Source of the DNA: Planctomycetota bacterium
GTDB taxonomy: Bacteria > Planctomycetota > Phycisphaerae > Phycisphaerales > SM1A02
Length of the DNA stretch: 42,017 nt
Direction of reading: 5' to 3'
NCBI GenBank assembly: GCA_003671055.1
Contig: QWPV01000018.1
Span: forward strand, 1-42,017
The position numbers were made by a program, and so were the translations under genes. Shown here one piece after another: positions 1-8,533 of this stretch (within the stretch, counting starts at the first letter, position 1; each line of letters starts with the position of its first letter). The notes below the pieces were generated by a model. The model saw nothing but the letters and a program-made list of their open reading frames with translations. It was not told where the DNA came from and ran no database searches.

Positions 1-1958
1 CCGATCACTGCGTTTTGCGTGGTCATCGTATGCACGCCGTCATTGTTGATGACGACAGTTGCGCCGAGATACATCTTGGAACCATCGTCGCTCTCGAGTG
101 AGAACGTCCATGCGCCTGACACGGGGACGGTGAGCCATCCTTCAAACTTCGCGGCGACATGATCACTCATGCCGCTCGTTGCGAAGTTGCCTGTCGTCGC
201 GGGATAGTTGAGCGCGCTTGCGGCGTTGGCCACCGTTGCCGACATCCCTGAGAAGTTGGGAAGCGCAGTGAGTGTGCCGATCGTGTAGTAGCGCGCATCA
301 AGTTGCGACACGACACCGACTGGATTCTCTGGCGCACGCAGCGCGGTGATCGTCATCGACACTGTCGCTGTCGTGCTCTGTCCGTTGAGTCCCGCAACCA
401 TGTAGGAGAAGGAATCTGCGCCGCTGAAGTTTGGATTCGCGTGCGTGTACATAAGTTCATCGCGACCTTCCGGCCCGGTCGCAACCGAACGCACGATGCT
501 CGCGCCTTGTGCAGAAGTTGCGTTGAAACTCGCGATCGTGAGCGCGTCGCAATTTGAAGCGGAGTCGTTCGCGAGGACATCGATCGAAATCCCAGTGGCT
601 GCAAACCCCGCCTTCGAATCATTGAGCGCTGCTGGAGACAGATTCGTTCCCGAGTAGTTACAGGCGAGCGACGCGATGTAATTCTCCATCGTCGCAACGT
701 TGCCTGGATGCAATTCGAGTCGAATGTTCGAGAGTCCACCGCCGCACAAGTGGCAGTACGACATGATCGTTCCTGCCTTCGCAACGGCGACGCTGCAGTC
801 AGGGGGACTCGAACCACAACCATCAAGCACAGGGTTGTACGCATGTGTGTGGGGCGCGCCGAGGTTGTGACCCAACTCATGCGCGACGACGAAAATGTCC
901 CAGTTCTGCTGATGATTGTTCAGTAACGGGTACGGAAAGTATCCCGTGAGATTCGAATTCACCGCGAAGCCGTTTGCGTTGCAAAGTCCGTTGAGGTACG
1001 CGATACCACCACCAAGCGCGCGCCCGGAGAGAAACTGCGCGCAATCACGCTGCACGTAGCCCATCGATGCAAGCCATGTCGTGCGGAATTCATAGAGTTG
1101 ACCTGCGGCAGTTGTCGCCATCCACGGATCTTGCGGATCAACCCACAGTCGCACGAACGAACTTGAGATGCGTGCATTGAGATCGCGAGAGTAGATGGAA
1201 TTGAGCGCAGCAACGATGGTCTGCACATAACCACCTGCAGCGGCAGTATTGCCACCAAACATCTGCAAGAACTCGTGGTCCGTTTCAAATGCGAGACGGA
1301 GTTCTCGGCATGGCGCACTCGCGACGCCACCTTCAGCGAATGCTGCACTCGGCGGAACTTCTGGATCAATCGTGTCGCACACCCATTCCGACCAGCTGAT
1401 CGCGCCTTCAGGCAGCGCGTCGAGTTCGTAGGAGAGCGTGGGAAGCCCTGCGCCGTACGGTCCACTTGAGATGATCCATGTACGACCTTGCGTTTCAACA
1501 ACGCCATAGGTGCCTGCAGCGCTTGATGCAAGAAATGCGAAACTCTCCGCATCGTCCTTCACTCGACCAGCGAGCACGAGCGCTTGTGGAATGTCGATGA
1601 CTCGTTCCCCGTGCGCATCTGCGGCGACAACTTGCGAATCACCGTGCGCGATGTCAATGAGTTTCAGTTCGAGCGTTGCGGATGACACTGCACCGAGTGG
1701 AAACTTCTCGAGCGACACGCTGCCAGTTTGCACGCGTGATTTCAGTTGCGCGATATCGATCGAAATCGCCGCAGCAGTTCGACGAAGCGACTTCGGAAGT
1801 TGATCAGTGAGTTTCGCGGAGCGCGCAACAATCTCGCGTGAAGGTGCGATGACAGATTGCGGCAGCCCACTGTGAGCGTTAGCGCAGACGGTCAGCGCAA
1901 GAAGCGATGTGGCGAGTCGAAAAAGCATGTGGGACGATTCAGGCGTTGTGCGAACACC
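1..1958 (-). CDS. Secreted M12B (reprolysin-like) zinc metalloprotease, partial at 3' end
   Basis: About 652 codons are present and the frame runs off the left edge without a stop. The zinc site HELGHNLGAPHTH lies near residue 359 and is followed about 35 residues later by a Met-turn, TIMSYC. Together they mark the metzincin/M12B peptidase fold, which cuts proteins outside the cell. An N-terminal hydrophobic stretch (CFFRLATSLLALTVCANA) is a signal peptide. After the catalytic domain comes a tandem-type beta domain around residues 440-537 (IDVLANDS ... NFSGADSFSYMV, like Big_9/cadherin-like modules). A PA14-like domain (KFEGWLTVPVSGAWTFSLES) follows and is cut by the window edge. The start is set by an in-frame TGA just upstream of GTG 1956-1958, because the nearby ATG at 1927-1929 is in another frame that soon stops. 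Substrate unknown; the PA14 region suggests binding to carbohydrate or cell surface. Confidence 0.88.
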
Positions 1959-2118
1959 CGTCAATGGCATCCTCCACGACGCAGGCGGGCACCCGTAACT
2001 TCGGCATTTTTTGAGCGCAAGTTCGTCATCGCACGCCGAGTCGTGCAAAGTATCTGTCTTCGCCCAAATCTTCGACCGACCGCAGCGCCCCCTTTTCCCG
2101 GATGCACCCATTGGTTAC

Positions 2119-2154
2119 GGGCAGATCTGAACACAAAACCGTGCACATCTGCCC
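2119..2154. repeat. Inverted repeat downstream of tRNA-Thr
   Basis: An 8-bp perfect inverted repeat, GGGCAGAT and ATCTGCCC, with a 20-nt loop. It lies 3' of the minus-strand tRNA. It could end the tRNA transcript, but there is no T-run after the stem on either strand. Confidence 0.3.
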
Positions 2155-2188
2155 CCAACCCCCACCTCTCAAACGCGCACATCAGGCA

Positions 2189-2260
2189 AGCCACCCATGG
2201 GATTCGAACCCACGACCTGCGCTTTACGAAAGCGCTGCTCTACCACTGAGCTAGGGTGGC
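2189..2260 (-). tRNA. tRNA-Thr (anticodon CGT)
   Basis: A full cloverleaf can be folded on the minus strand. The acceptor stem GCCACCC pairs with GGGTGGC. The D-arm is GCTC-AGTGGTA-GAGC. The anticodon stem GCGCT/AGCGC encloses the loop TTCGTAA, giving anticodon CGT, which reads ACG (Thr). The T-arm is GTGGG-TTCGAAT-CCCAT. The 3' CCA is not encoded, and the base after the acceptor stem is T. No second tRNA is adjacent. Confidence 0.95.
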
Positions 2261-2328
2261 GATGGAGAGACCCAATCGACCAATGCAGCCACTCACCTTT
2301 GCGTCTCTTGGGTGAAGGGCAAAGTGTA

Positions 2329-2345
2329 GGGGTGCACCACACCCC
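2329..2345 (-). terminator. Possible terminator hairpin after the 724-aa secreted protein gene
   Basis: A short GC-rich hairpin (GGGGTG / CACCCC, 5-nt loop) sits a few bases past the stop at 2351 and before the tRNA. On the minus strand it is followed by TACACTTTG rather than a clean T-run, so the call is weak. Confidence 0.35.
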
Positions 2346-2350
2346 CGCAA

Positions 2351-4525
2351 TTAATTCAGAATCAGTTTGACGGCTTCCGCAGATCCGAGGTTCAGTGCGC
2401 CGTAGAGGCGACCAGCGGCCTCAGCCGTCGCGCCTTCGCTTGAGCTGACGAGATTCGTCACTCCAGCGATCTGCTTTTCGGTCCCGCGTGCACTTGAGGC
2501 ACGAACTGCAATCGTCGCCGCATCAAGCAACGCGATCTGCGCATCAGCCGACGCAACCAACGCTGCGTCGATCAAGCCAGAAGCTGCAGTTGACGTGCCG
2601 AAATCAGCAAGTGTTTCAGCGACGAGCAACTTGAAGCCCTCTGATCGCTCAGCGAGTGCGCGCAAGAGGGTTGGTTCAGCTTCCGTTGCAACCATCACTG
2701 CGTTATGGCTTGTTGCAAGTGACGAGAGGGATTCAAGGGCTTCTGCGGCGTAACCGAGAGCAGTGGCCTCATCAACCATGCTGCCGGACACTGCGGCAAC
2801 AACACTTGATGCTGCGGCGCGGAACGTATCAATCGTTCCACCTGCAGTCCACACCGCAATCGAAGGATCGTTTCCGAATGCGCTGCGCACAGCGGAGTCT
2901 TGGAGCATTGGCGCGATCGCGAGCACTGGAGTTGCGTAGGTCATCGCGTTGGCGCGAATCGCTTGGTAACCAGCCTTAATTGCATCGAGGTCGCCGCGGA
3001 GGACGACGAGTTCAACACCATCTGCAGCAGCGATGTTCGCGACTGCCTCAGCAAGACCGCTTGCATTCGTGATTGGCGTGAATCCCGCTTCAGTGAGTTG
3101 CATGTCGATTGCGTTGCGATCTTCGCTCACTCCACCGAGTGCGATGGCGCGCGGGGCGCCGTCCCAACTCACCGCAGAGGCAAGTGTTGGTACGACAGAG
3201 AACGCACCATCAAAGCTCTCGGTCGCCTTCGAATCTGCGAGCGCGAGCGCGCTGTCGAGACGCACGCGACGATCAGAGAAACGCAGGCACTCGGTCATCG
3301 GCGTGCGACCACCGGTTGTGAGCGACTTCGCATCAGCAGTCTGTGCTAGTGCACCGATTGCATCGCGAACGAGCGCAGCATCGCCGCTATCGATCGCGAG
3401 CGAGAGCACGCCCGATGCGATCTGCGAGCCAGCAACCGTTGCGTAGAACGCTGGGCTATAGCCCGTTGGTTCCATAGCATCGCTACCGAGAGTGTTCTCG
3501 CGACGAAGGTTGGCTGCGATGAAGAGCGAGAGCGCGCCACTGTTGGTCGAATCGAGCGTGAGTGCGCGACGAGCCATGTTCATCGCCATCGCGTCACAGA
3601 AGATGTTCGTTGCCACCGCCGCTGCAGAGAGACCGCCAGTTGCGTGGTAGCTCCACAGATTGTTCGTCGAATCATTGCCGTGCGGAATGAGCGTCTCTTC
3701 GCGGTCAAAGAAGCGCTTCGCAAGCGCTGTGTACTGCGCGCTTGCGTTGGTTGATGTTGCACCGAGGCGCTTCATTGCTGATTCGGCAGCGTTCTTCACA
3801 TCCGAGGTGGTGCTCGAATCTGAGGCAACATCTGCGAGAAATGGAATCGCGGTTGGCCAACCGATGTCCGCGAGGACGCCGATGAGCGTGTGCTGCGTGT
3901 TGGGATCCACGGATGGAAGCGCCGCGCAAATCGCGAGCACCGAGAGACGCTTCATTTCAACGAGGGTCGTAACCGACTTGGACGAGAGTGGCGCGTTGTC
4001 GGCCTTCTCAATAACGCGCAACAGCGCAGGAACCGCGTGCTCATCCGCTGCGGCAAGGCGCTCGCGCGCAAGCATTTGTTGGCGCAGCGTTCCGGTGAGC
4101 ATGCCGACGGCTTCATCGATGCGAGCGAGATCTCGCGCGAGTGCCTTGCGGCCGTTCTCAACCTTGGCGTCGATCTTCGTTGCAACAGCGGCGACTTCGC
4201 CCATGCTGCGGCTTCGCGTGACGGCGCGATCAAGCCGCTCCGAAAGATCATTGGCATCGACGAGTACTGCGAGCGCTTCATCGCTGACGCCCGTATCAAG
4301 CGCAGCCTGACCAGCAGCGAGCGCGAGCTCAGCCTTGCCGATGAGGACATAGTGCACGAAGTTCTCGACGTGTTGCACAGCTTGCGTGTCGGACTCTGCC
4401 GTAGGCGAGGCGGCAGTTCCGCCATCCTGCGCGAGGAGCGTTGGAGCCGCCGTGAGGAGGATCGTCGCGCTCAGTACGGCGGCGAATTGTGTGGAAACGG
4501 TGCAGCGGAAAAGGTCAGATCGCAT
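2351..4525 (-). CDS. Exported 724-aa helical-repeat protein with a pseudo-receiver-like segment
   Basis: I do not recognise a named family. The N-terminus (LFRCTVSTQFAAVLSATILL ... LLAQDGG) is a signal peptide, so the product should be exported. Residues about 45-440 are almost all alpha-helical and Ala-rich with a HEAT/ARM-like rhythm, including a stretch around 170-250 (PALLRVIEKADNAPL, HTLIGVLADIGWPTAIPFL) that looks like degenerate HEAT repeats. Residues about 455-566 alternate beta strands and helices (RAIALGG, VELVVLRGDL, TPVLAIAP, SIAVWTAG) in the order of a response-regulator receiver, but the paired acidic residues and phospho-Asp are not conserved. A helical C-terminal part follows. 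A Shine-Dalgarno GGAG lies 6 nt before the ATG. It is divergent from the riboswitch operon. A protein-protein scaffold is the most that can be inferred. Confidence 0.8.
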   Translation of the reverse strand: MRSDLFRCTVSTQFAAVLSATILLTAAPTLLAQDGGTAASPTAESDTQAVQHVENFVHYVLIGKAELALAAGQAALDTGVSDEALAVLVDANDLSERLDRAVTRSRSMGEVAAVATKIDAKVENGRKALARDLARIDEAVGMLTGTLRQQMLARERLAAADEHAVPALLRVIEKADNAPLSSKSVTTLVEMKRLSVLAICAALPSVDPNTQHTLIGVLADIGWPTAIPFLADVASDSSTTSDVKNAAESAMKRLGATSTNASAQYTALAKRFFDREETLIPHGNDSTNNLWSYHATGGLSAAAVATNIFCDAMAMNMARRALTLDSTNSGALSLFIAANLRRENTLGSDAMEPTGYSPAFYATVAGSQIASGVLSLAIDSGDAALVRDAIGALAQTADAKSLTTGGRTPMTECLRFSDRRVRLDSALALADSKATESFDGAFSVVPTLASAVSWDGAPRAIALGGVSEDRNAIDMQLTEAGFTPITNASGLAEAVANIAAADGVELVVLRGDLDAIKAGYQAIRANAMTYATPVLAIAPMLQDSAVRSAFGNDPSIAVWTAGGTIDTFRAAASSVVAAVSGSMVDEATALGYAAEALESLSSLATSHNAVMVATEAEPTLLRALAERSEGFKLLVAETLADFGTSTAASGLIDAALVASADAQIALLDAATIAVRASSARGTEKQIAGVTNLVSSSEGATAEAAGRLYGALNLGSAEAVKLILN

Positions 4526-4735
4526 GAATCACTCCGTATGGACTTCTATCGAAACTGCGCGAATGGAGGAATGTACAGGTGACGCTTATAGGGTGTCAAA
4601 GTGAGCAGGCATTCGCGGCTGCACCTTGTGGGTCAAAAGTTGCCTCTTGACGAGCGCTCTACGGCCTCCGTGGGCTGCGCAGAGAGCGGGTACAGTCTCA
4701 GGAACGCAGCAATGCGTGATGGAAGTTGCAACGTT
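4526..4735. other. Divergent intergenic region between the 724-aa gene and the cobalamin riboswitch
   Basis: No gene is supported here. The region must hold promoters in both directions. A TTGACG at 4646-4651 resembles a -35 box for the plus strand and TACAGT at 4691-4696 resembles a -10, but they are too far apart to form one promoter. I therefore mark no promoter. Confidence 0.4.
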
Positions 4736-4936
4736 CGGAGAATTGGTTCTCCGACGCACAAACACCGCGAATCCCGCGGTTTTTGTGTGAGGGAAGGTGG
4801 TGAGAATCCACCGCGGACGCGCCGCCGTAACAGGACTGCGAGGATTACTTCCTCGCGACATTTGAGCACAAAGCCACTCGCGAATTTCGCGGGGAAGGCG
4901 CCCAAATGTTTGTGCCTGAAGCCGGAAAACCTGCCT
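4736..4936 (+). promoter_or_regulatory. Cobalamin (B12) riboswitch
   Basis: The conserved core of the cobalamin aptamer is visible in order. GGTT lies at 4745-4748, followed by a long variable stem formed by CGCACAAA-CACCGCG and CGCGG-TTTTTGTGTG. Then come GGGAA at 4791-4795, GGTGAGAATCC at 4799-4809, the GCGGACGCGCCGCCGTAAC block (B12-box region), GGGGAAGGCG near 4891-4900, and the 3' signature GAAGCCGGAAAACCTGCC at 4918-4935. These match the established consensus GGGAA / GGTGAAAATCC / GCCACTGT / GAAGCCAGGAGACCTGCC closely. It lies on the plus strand about 100 nt before the ATG at 5035, so it should control the surface-protein/pseudopilin operon. Family knowledge says B12 binding represses. 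A perfect 7-bp hairpin CGGAGAA-TTGG-TTCTCCG (4736-4753) overlaps the 5' GGTT and could compete with the aptamer. Confidence 0.93.
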
Positions 4937-4949
4937 CGCAAAAGTCGTG

Positions 4950-4967
4950 GTGTCCGTCAGTGGACAC
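4950..4967 (+). promoter_or_regulatory. Expression-platform hairpin of the B12 riboswitch
   Basis: A 6-bp hairpin GTGTCC-GTCAGT-GGACAC directly follows the aptamer. Further possible pairings involve CTCCGG at 4967-4972, GATCGGAG at 4982-4989 and CCGG at 5002-5005 and 5014-5017. No T-run follows, so control at translation initiation seems likelier than termination. The Shine-Dalgarno GCAGGA lies only a few bases before the ATG at 5035. Confidence 0.45.
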
Positions 4968-5034
4968 TCCGGAAGCTCCCCGATCGGAGCACAGCGACGT
5001 TCCGGCGCGATCACCGGAAACGAAAGCAGGATTC

Positions 5035-5985
5035 ATGAGGCAAGACCTCGCACGCAAGGTTTTGTACGCGGTTGCGTTCAAGTTTGTGTTCACATTTCGA
5101 CTGACTCCAGTGATTGCAATGTGCATTACTGGTGTGGCGTTGGCTGACGCGCAACCGTTTGCATCAACCGTCATCGCATTCACGCCTGGCGTGGGCGCGG
5201 CATTTGGATACACGAATGCGAGCAGCGTCCTTGGGTCTCCGGAACGTTTCACCGGTGAGGGAATGATCCCACAGTGCGTGACGCCGTTTCAACCGCCGTT
5301 CTTACAAACTGAAATCATTTCGCTCGGCGTAGGGGGATCCCTCACGATCGCGTTTGATCACGATGTCCTCGACGATCCGCGCAATCTTTTCGGCGTCGAT
5401 CTTCTCGTCTTCGGCAACGCATTCTTCTCCGATCAAGGCGGCGCTGTCATTGCTGGCCTCGCATCGGAAGCAGGTTCGATCGATGTAAGTCAAGACGGCG
5501 CGACCTGGATCACCGCCCCACTCGTCGGACCTGAGTCACTCTTTCCCACGCGGGGATTCATGGATGTTTCTGCGTACGCAACGCTTCCTGGAAGCGTGCT
5601 TACGGACTTCACGAAACCTGTGGATCCATCGCTCACGATGAAGGATCTCGTGGGAATTGAGTACGACGCATTGCAAAGTATCTACGGCGCATCGGGTGGC
5701 GGCGTTGGGATTGATCTTGGTGCGCTGCAGCTTTCGTGGATTCGCTTCGTACGTGTGCGTGGCGCGACGGTGAGCGGGCAGAGTCCGGAAGTGGATGCGT
5801 TTTCGGATGTGTCGCCGCAGAGTGCGAGTGAAGATCTCGATGGCGATTGGATTGTTGGCGCTGCGGATCTCGCGATTCTTCTCAGTGCATGGGGAGCGCG
5901 CGGCAGCATCGCGGACATCGATGCGGATGAAATCGTGGGCGCGACAGATCTCGCGCGACTACTTTCCGCGTGGAGCACGCAGTGA
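5035..5985 (+). CDS. B12-riboswitch-controlled secreted surface protein with C-terminal dockerin-like repeat pair
   Basis: 316 aa. The ATG at 5035 has GCAGGA just upstream and lies outside the riboswitch; an in-frame reading from 4906 would start inside the aptamer. Residues about 1-40 form a signal peptide (FTFRLTPVIAMCITGVALADA). The body (TPGVGAAFGYTNASSVLGSP, SLGVGGSLTIAFD, LLVFGNAFF, GSIDVSQDGATW, LSWIRFVRVRG) is a beta-rich, F5/8-like sandwich. As far as I recall, it resembles a family of bacterial surface proteins often found beside cobalamin uptake genes. Residues about 267-316 hold two Asp-rich repeats (DLDGDWIVGAADLAILLSAW and DIDADEIVGATDLARLLSAW), a dockerin type I-like calcium-binding pair that could attach it to a partner. 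The direct link to B12 is the riboswitch; a role in corrinoid capture is inferred. Confidence 0.85.
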   Translation: MRQDLARKVLYAVAFKFVFTFRLTPVIAMCITGVALADAQPFASTVIAFTPGVGAAFGYTNASSVLGSPERFTGEGMIPQCVTPFQPPFLQTEIISLGVGGSLTIAFDHDVLDDPRNLFGVDLLVFGNAFFSDQGGAVIAGLASEAGSIDVSQDGATWITAPLVGPESLFPTRGFMDVSAYATLPGSVLTDFTKPVDPSLTMKDLVGIEYDALQSIYGASGGGVGIDLGALQLSWIRFVRVRGATVSGQSPEVDAFSDVSPQSASEDLDGDWIVGAADLAILLSAWGARGSIADIDADEIVGATDLARLLSAWSTQ

Positions 5986-6770
5986 TTCGACGCGCGTTCA
6001 CGATGGTTGAGATACTCGTCGTCATCGGCGTGCTTGCAACATTGCTCGGCGTGCTGCTTCCTGCTGTTTCGAGTGCGCGAGGTTCTGCGCGAGGAACAGA
6101 GTGTCAATCGAATCTTCGGCAACTCGGCATCGCCGCAACTGCATATTGCGCGCAAAACGCTGATCGATATCCCGCAGCGTTGCTCTACAAGATGCAGACC
6201 GAAGGACTCACAACAATTGCGTGGGACTTTCAAACGCACGCAAATGGCGCGGTGACTCCTGGCGCACTGTGGTCGTTCATCAATGGCGCCGAGAGAGTGC
6301 AGCAATGCCCTGAGTTCATGGGTGCATCAACGTTCGGAAACGATCCATTCACGGGCTACAACTACAACACGACCTACATCGGTGCCGAAGGACGATTTCC
6401 GTCGATGGATCCTGCATCAGGGCGCTGGATTGATGGGTGGAAGTCTGCGCGACTGAGCCTCAGCGTGGGACAGATCCGTCACACGAGCAGGACTGCACTC
6501 TTCGGCGATGGCGGCTGGAAAGGTGGCGCGAACAAGTTCATGCGCGCTCCGTCGAATGTTGTCGAGAACGATTCCTCACTCATCGCTGCGGGCGCGCAAG
6601 CGTTTCGTCACAAAAGGTGTTCGCACATCTGCGCGCTTGACGGACACACGACGAGCTGCAACCAAGAGTGCGCGGGCGAGAACACGAGTGAGCAACTGTT
6701 GCGAGAAGTCATGGACTTTCCGCGCAATGGATTTTTGAGCGAAGACGACATCGCATATGACCCGCGCTAA
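5982..6770 (+). CDS. Pseudopilin-like protein (prepilin N-terminus, H-X9-DG type)
   Basis: 262 aa from GTG 5982, whose GTGA overlaps the TGA of the preceding gene, so the two are translationally coupled. A GTG at 5970 is an alternative that adds four residues. The N-terminus RRAFTMVEILVVIGVLATLL is a type IV prepilin/pseudopilin signal, cleaved before F with Glu at +5. It is followed by SSARGSARGTECQSNLRQLG, as in the large planctomycete DUF1559-like family. The C-terminal part carries an H...DG element (HICALDGHT) as in the H-X9-DG module, plus several Cys. Such proteins assemble into or decorate a pseudopilus or stay membrane-tethered; the exact role is unknown. Being the second gene behind a B12 riboswitch is the notable feature. 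Its stop overlaps the mutL stop in a convergent arrangement. Confidence 0.85.
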   Translation: MIRRAFTMVEILVVIGVLATLLGVLLPAVSSARGSARGTECQSNLRQLGIAATAYCAQNADRYPAALLYKMQTEGLTTIAWDFQTHANGAVTPGALWSFINGAERVQQCPEFMGASTFGNDPFTGYNYNTTYIGAEGRFPSMDPASGRWIDGWKSARLSLSVGQIRHTSRTALFGDGGWKGGANKFMRAPSNVVENDSSLIAAGAQAFRHKRCSHICALDGHTTSCNQECAGENTSEQLLREVMDFPRNGFLSEDDIAYDPR

Positions 6771-8518
6771 CTGCGACCGAATCGCCGCTCAAGATCGCGC
6801 AGCGAAATTTTCAAACTTGTCGGTCGACCGTGCGGGCAATTCGTGCTTCGATCAAGGTCTTCGCGCAATGCAAGCAACGCGTGCAGTTCGCCGTCACTTA
6901 AGCGATCCCCTGCTTTCACCGCCGCTTTGCATGCCATCATGTCGACGATTTCATGCAGTGATGACTCAAGAGTGAGCGCGCCGCCGTGTTCGAGCGCCTT
7001 ACCGAGAAGCGATCGCGCAAACGCGACTGCATCGACGCCGCGAGAGGAGAAGAGCGATGGCACTGCGTCGATAGCGAGCGTGCGTGCGCCGAAAGGTCGC
7101 ATCGCAAGCCCGATACGTGCACAAAGCGGCGCAATGCCTTGCGCGGCATCCATCTCAGCCACCGAACATTCGACGACTTCAGGCACGAGGAGTTGTTGGC
7201 TCTCAAGATCACCATCCGCGAGACGCGCGAAGATCATCTCGAACATGTAGCGCTCGTGAAGCGCATGCTGATCGACGATGACGATGCCGTCTTCGCTCTC
7301 GGTGACGATGTAGTTCTCGTGGAACTGCGCGAGTTTCGTTCGAGGCAGTTCAACCGTCGCGACGGCCGAGTCGGCGGCACTCTCGAGTGCGTTCGAATGC
7401 GCGAGCGCGGCGAGTTCAGAAAAGTTCGAGGAGATGCCTGCGCCGAACAATCGCGGCGACGTGTCGAAGCTAGATGGGGCGCTCGTCGACTCTGCCTTCG
7501 GTAGTTCAAAGTACGGCACGAGATTCGCCGCGCGCAGCGTTCGCTCAATCGCGCGACGCACCGTTTGATGGATCGCTTGCGGGGAACGAAATCGCACTTC
7601 CGTTTTCGCGGGGTGCACATTCACATCGACTTCGCGAGGATCAACTTCGATGAAAAGCGCCACCGACGGCGAGCGCGCAGGATCGATGAGCCCGCGGTAC
7701 GCCTCCTTCACCGCGTGAAGCACAAGTCGGTCCATGATCGGGCGGCCGTTGAGATGAATGCGCACTGCCTTCGCAGTCGGACGCGCAATCGCGGGTTTTC
7801 CCGCGAATCCATGCACAACGAGGCGCCCTGCTTCAGGCACGCTCATTTCAAACTCCAGCAATTCCGGTTCAAGTTCTTTGCCGAGGACATCGAGCATGCG
7901 ACGCTTCGGTTCATCCGTGGACGAGAGCGCGAGCAGCACGCGATTGTTGGAACGCAGCGTGAACGCCACCGTCGGATGACCCACAGCGATCGACTCCACA
8001 CACTCTGTAATGCGCGCCGTCTCCGCAGCGTCCGCGCGCAGAAACTTGCGTCGCGCTGGCACATTGAAAAACAGCGACTTCACTTCGACGCAGGTACCCA
8101 CACGCATCGCCACTGGCCGCACGCTTCCCACAACGCCACCTTCGACGCCGAGTTCTGAACCTTCTTGTGTGTGCTTCGTCCGCGAGCGAAGCGTGAAGCG
8201 CGAGACGGACGCAATCGATGCAATGGCTTCGCCGCGAAACCCAAGTGTTGCGATTGATTCGAGATCTTCGGTCGATCCAATCTTGCTCGTCGCATGCGCG
8301 GCAATTGCGAGAAGCAGTTCGTCGCTGGGAATCCCGCCACCGTCATCGGTAATGCGAATGAGTTCGGTGCCGCCGCTTTCAATGTCGATTTCAATGGACG
8401 TCGCGCCTGCATCGAGCGCGTTTTCGACGAGTTCCTTCACCACACTTGCCGGTCGTTCCACCACTTCGCCAGCGGCGATTTGGTTCACGAGATGTGGAGT
8501 GAGTTGGCGAATCGGCAT
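6767..8518 (-). CDS. mutL: DNA mismatch repair protein MutL
   Basis: 583 aa, normal length. MutL couples mismatch recognition by MutS to strand incision. The GHKL ATPase motifs are intact: the N-terminal block (LVNQIAAGEVVERPASVVKE, LVENALDAGAT), DDGGGI, and TLGFRGEAIASIASVSRF. The MutL transducer domain follows to about residue 330. The C-terminal dimerisation domain has the metal-dependent endonuclease motif DQHALHERYMFE near residue 414 (DQHA-x2-E-x4-E), with ACKAAVKAG and CPHGRP further on. This is therefore a nicking MutL of the type found in bacteria without MutH. It lies 15 nt after the nadE stop and is probably cotranscribed with it. Confidence 0.97.
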   Translation of the reverse strand: MPIRQLTPHLVNQIAAGEVVERPASVVKELVENALDAGATSIEIDIESGGTELIRITDDGGGIPSDELLLAIAAHATSKIGSTEDLESIATLGFRGEAIASIASVSRFTLRSRTKHTQEGSELGVEGGVVGSVRPVAMRVGTCVEVKSLFFNVPARRKFLRADAAETARITECVESIAVGHPTVAFTLRSNNRVLLALSSTDEPKRRMLDVLGKELEPELLEFEMSVPEAGRLVVHGFAGKPAIARPTAKAVRIHLNGRPIMDRLVLHAVKEAYRGLIDPARSPSVALFIEVDPREVDVNVHPAKTEVRFRSPQAIHQTVRRAIERTLRAANLVPYFELPKAESTSAPSSFDTSPRLFGAGISSNFSELAALAHSNALESAADSAVATVELPRTKLAQFHENYIVTESEDGIVIVDQHALHERYMFEMIFARLADGDLESQQLLVPEVVECSVAEMDAAQGIAPLCARIGLAMRPFGARTLAIDAVPSLFSSRGVDAVAFARSLLGKALEHGGALTLESSLHEIVDMMACKAAVKAGDRLSDGELHALLALREDLDRSTNCPHGRPTSLKISLRDLERRFGRS

Positions 8519-8533
8519 CGGCGCGTGCTCCTC

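Noticed and set aside
1927-1929. ATG as start of the metalloprotease
   Set aside because: It is in a different frame that hits TAA after about 16 codons. The protease frame leads back to GTG 1956-1958 behind a TGA.
4906-5034. A start at 4906 for the dockerin-tailed protein
   Set aside because: It lies inside the aptamer and would make the signal peptide internal. The ATG at 5035 has an upstream GCAGGA.
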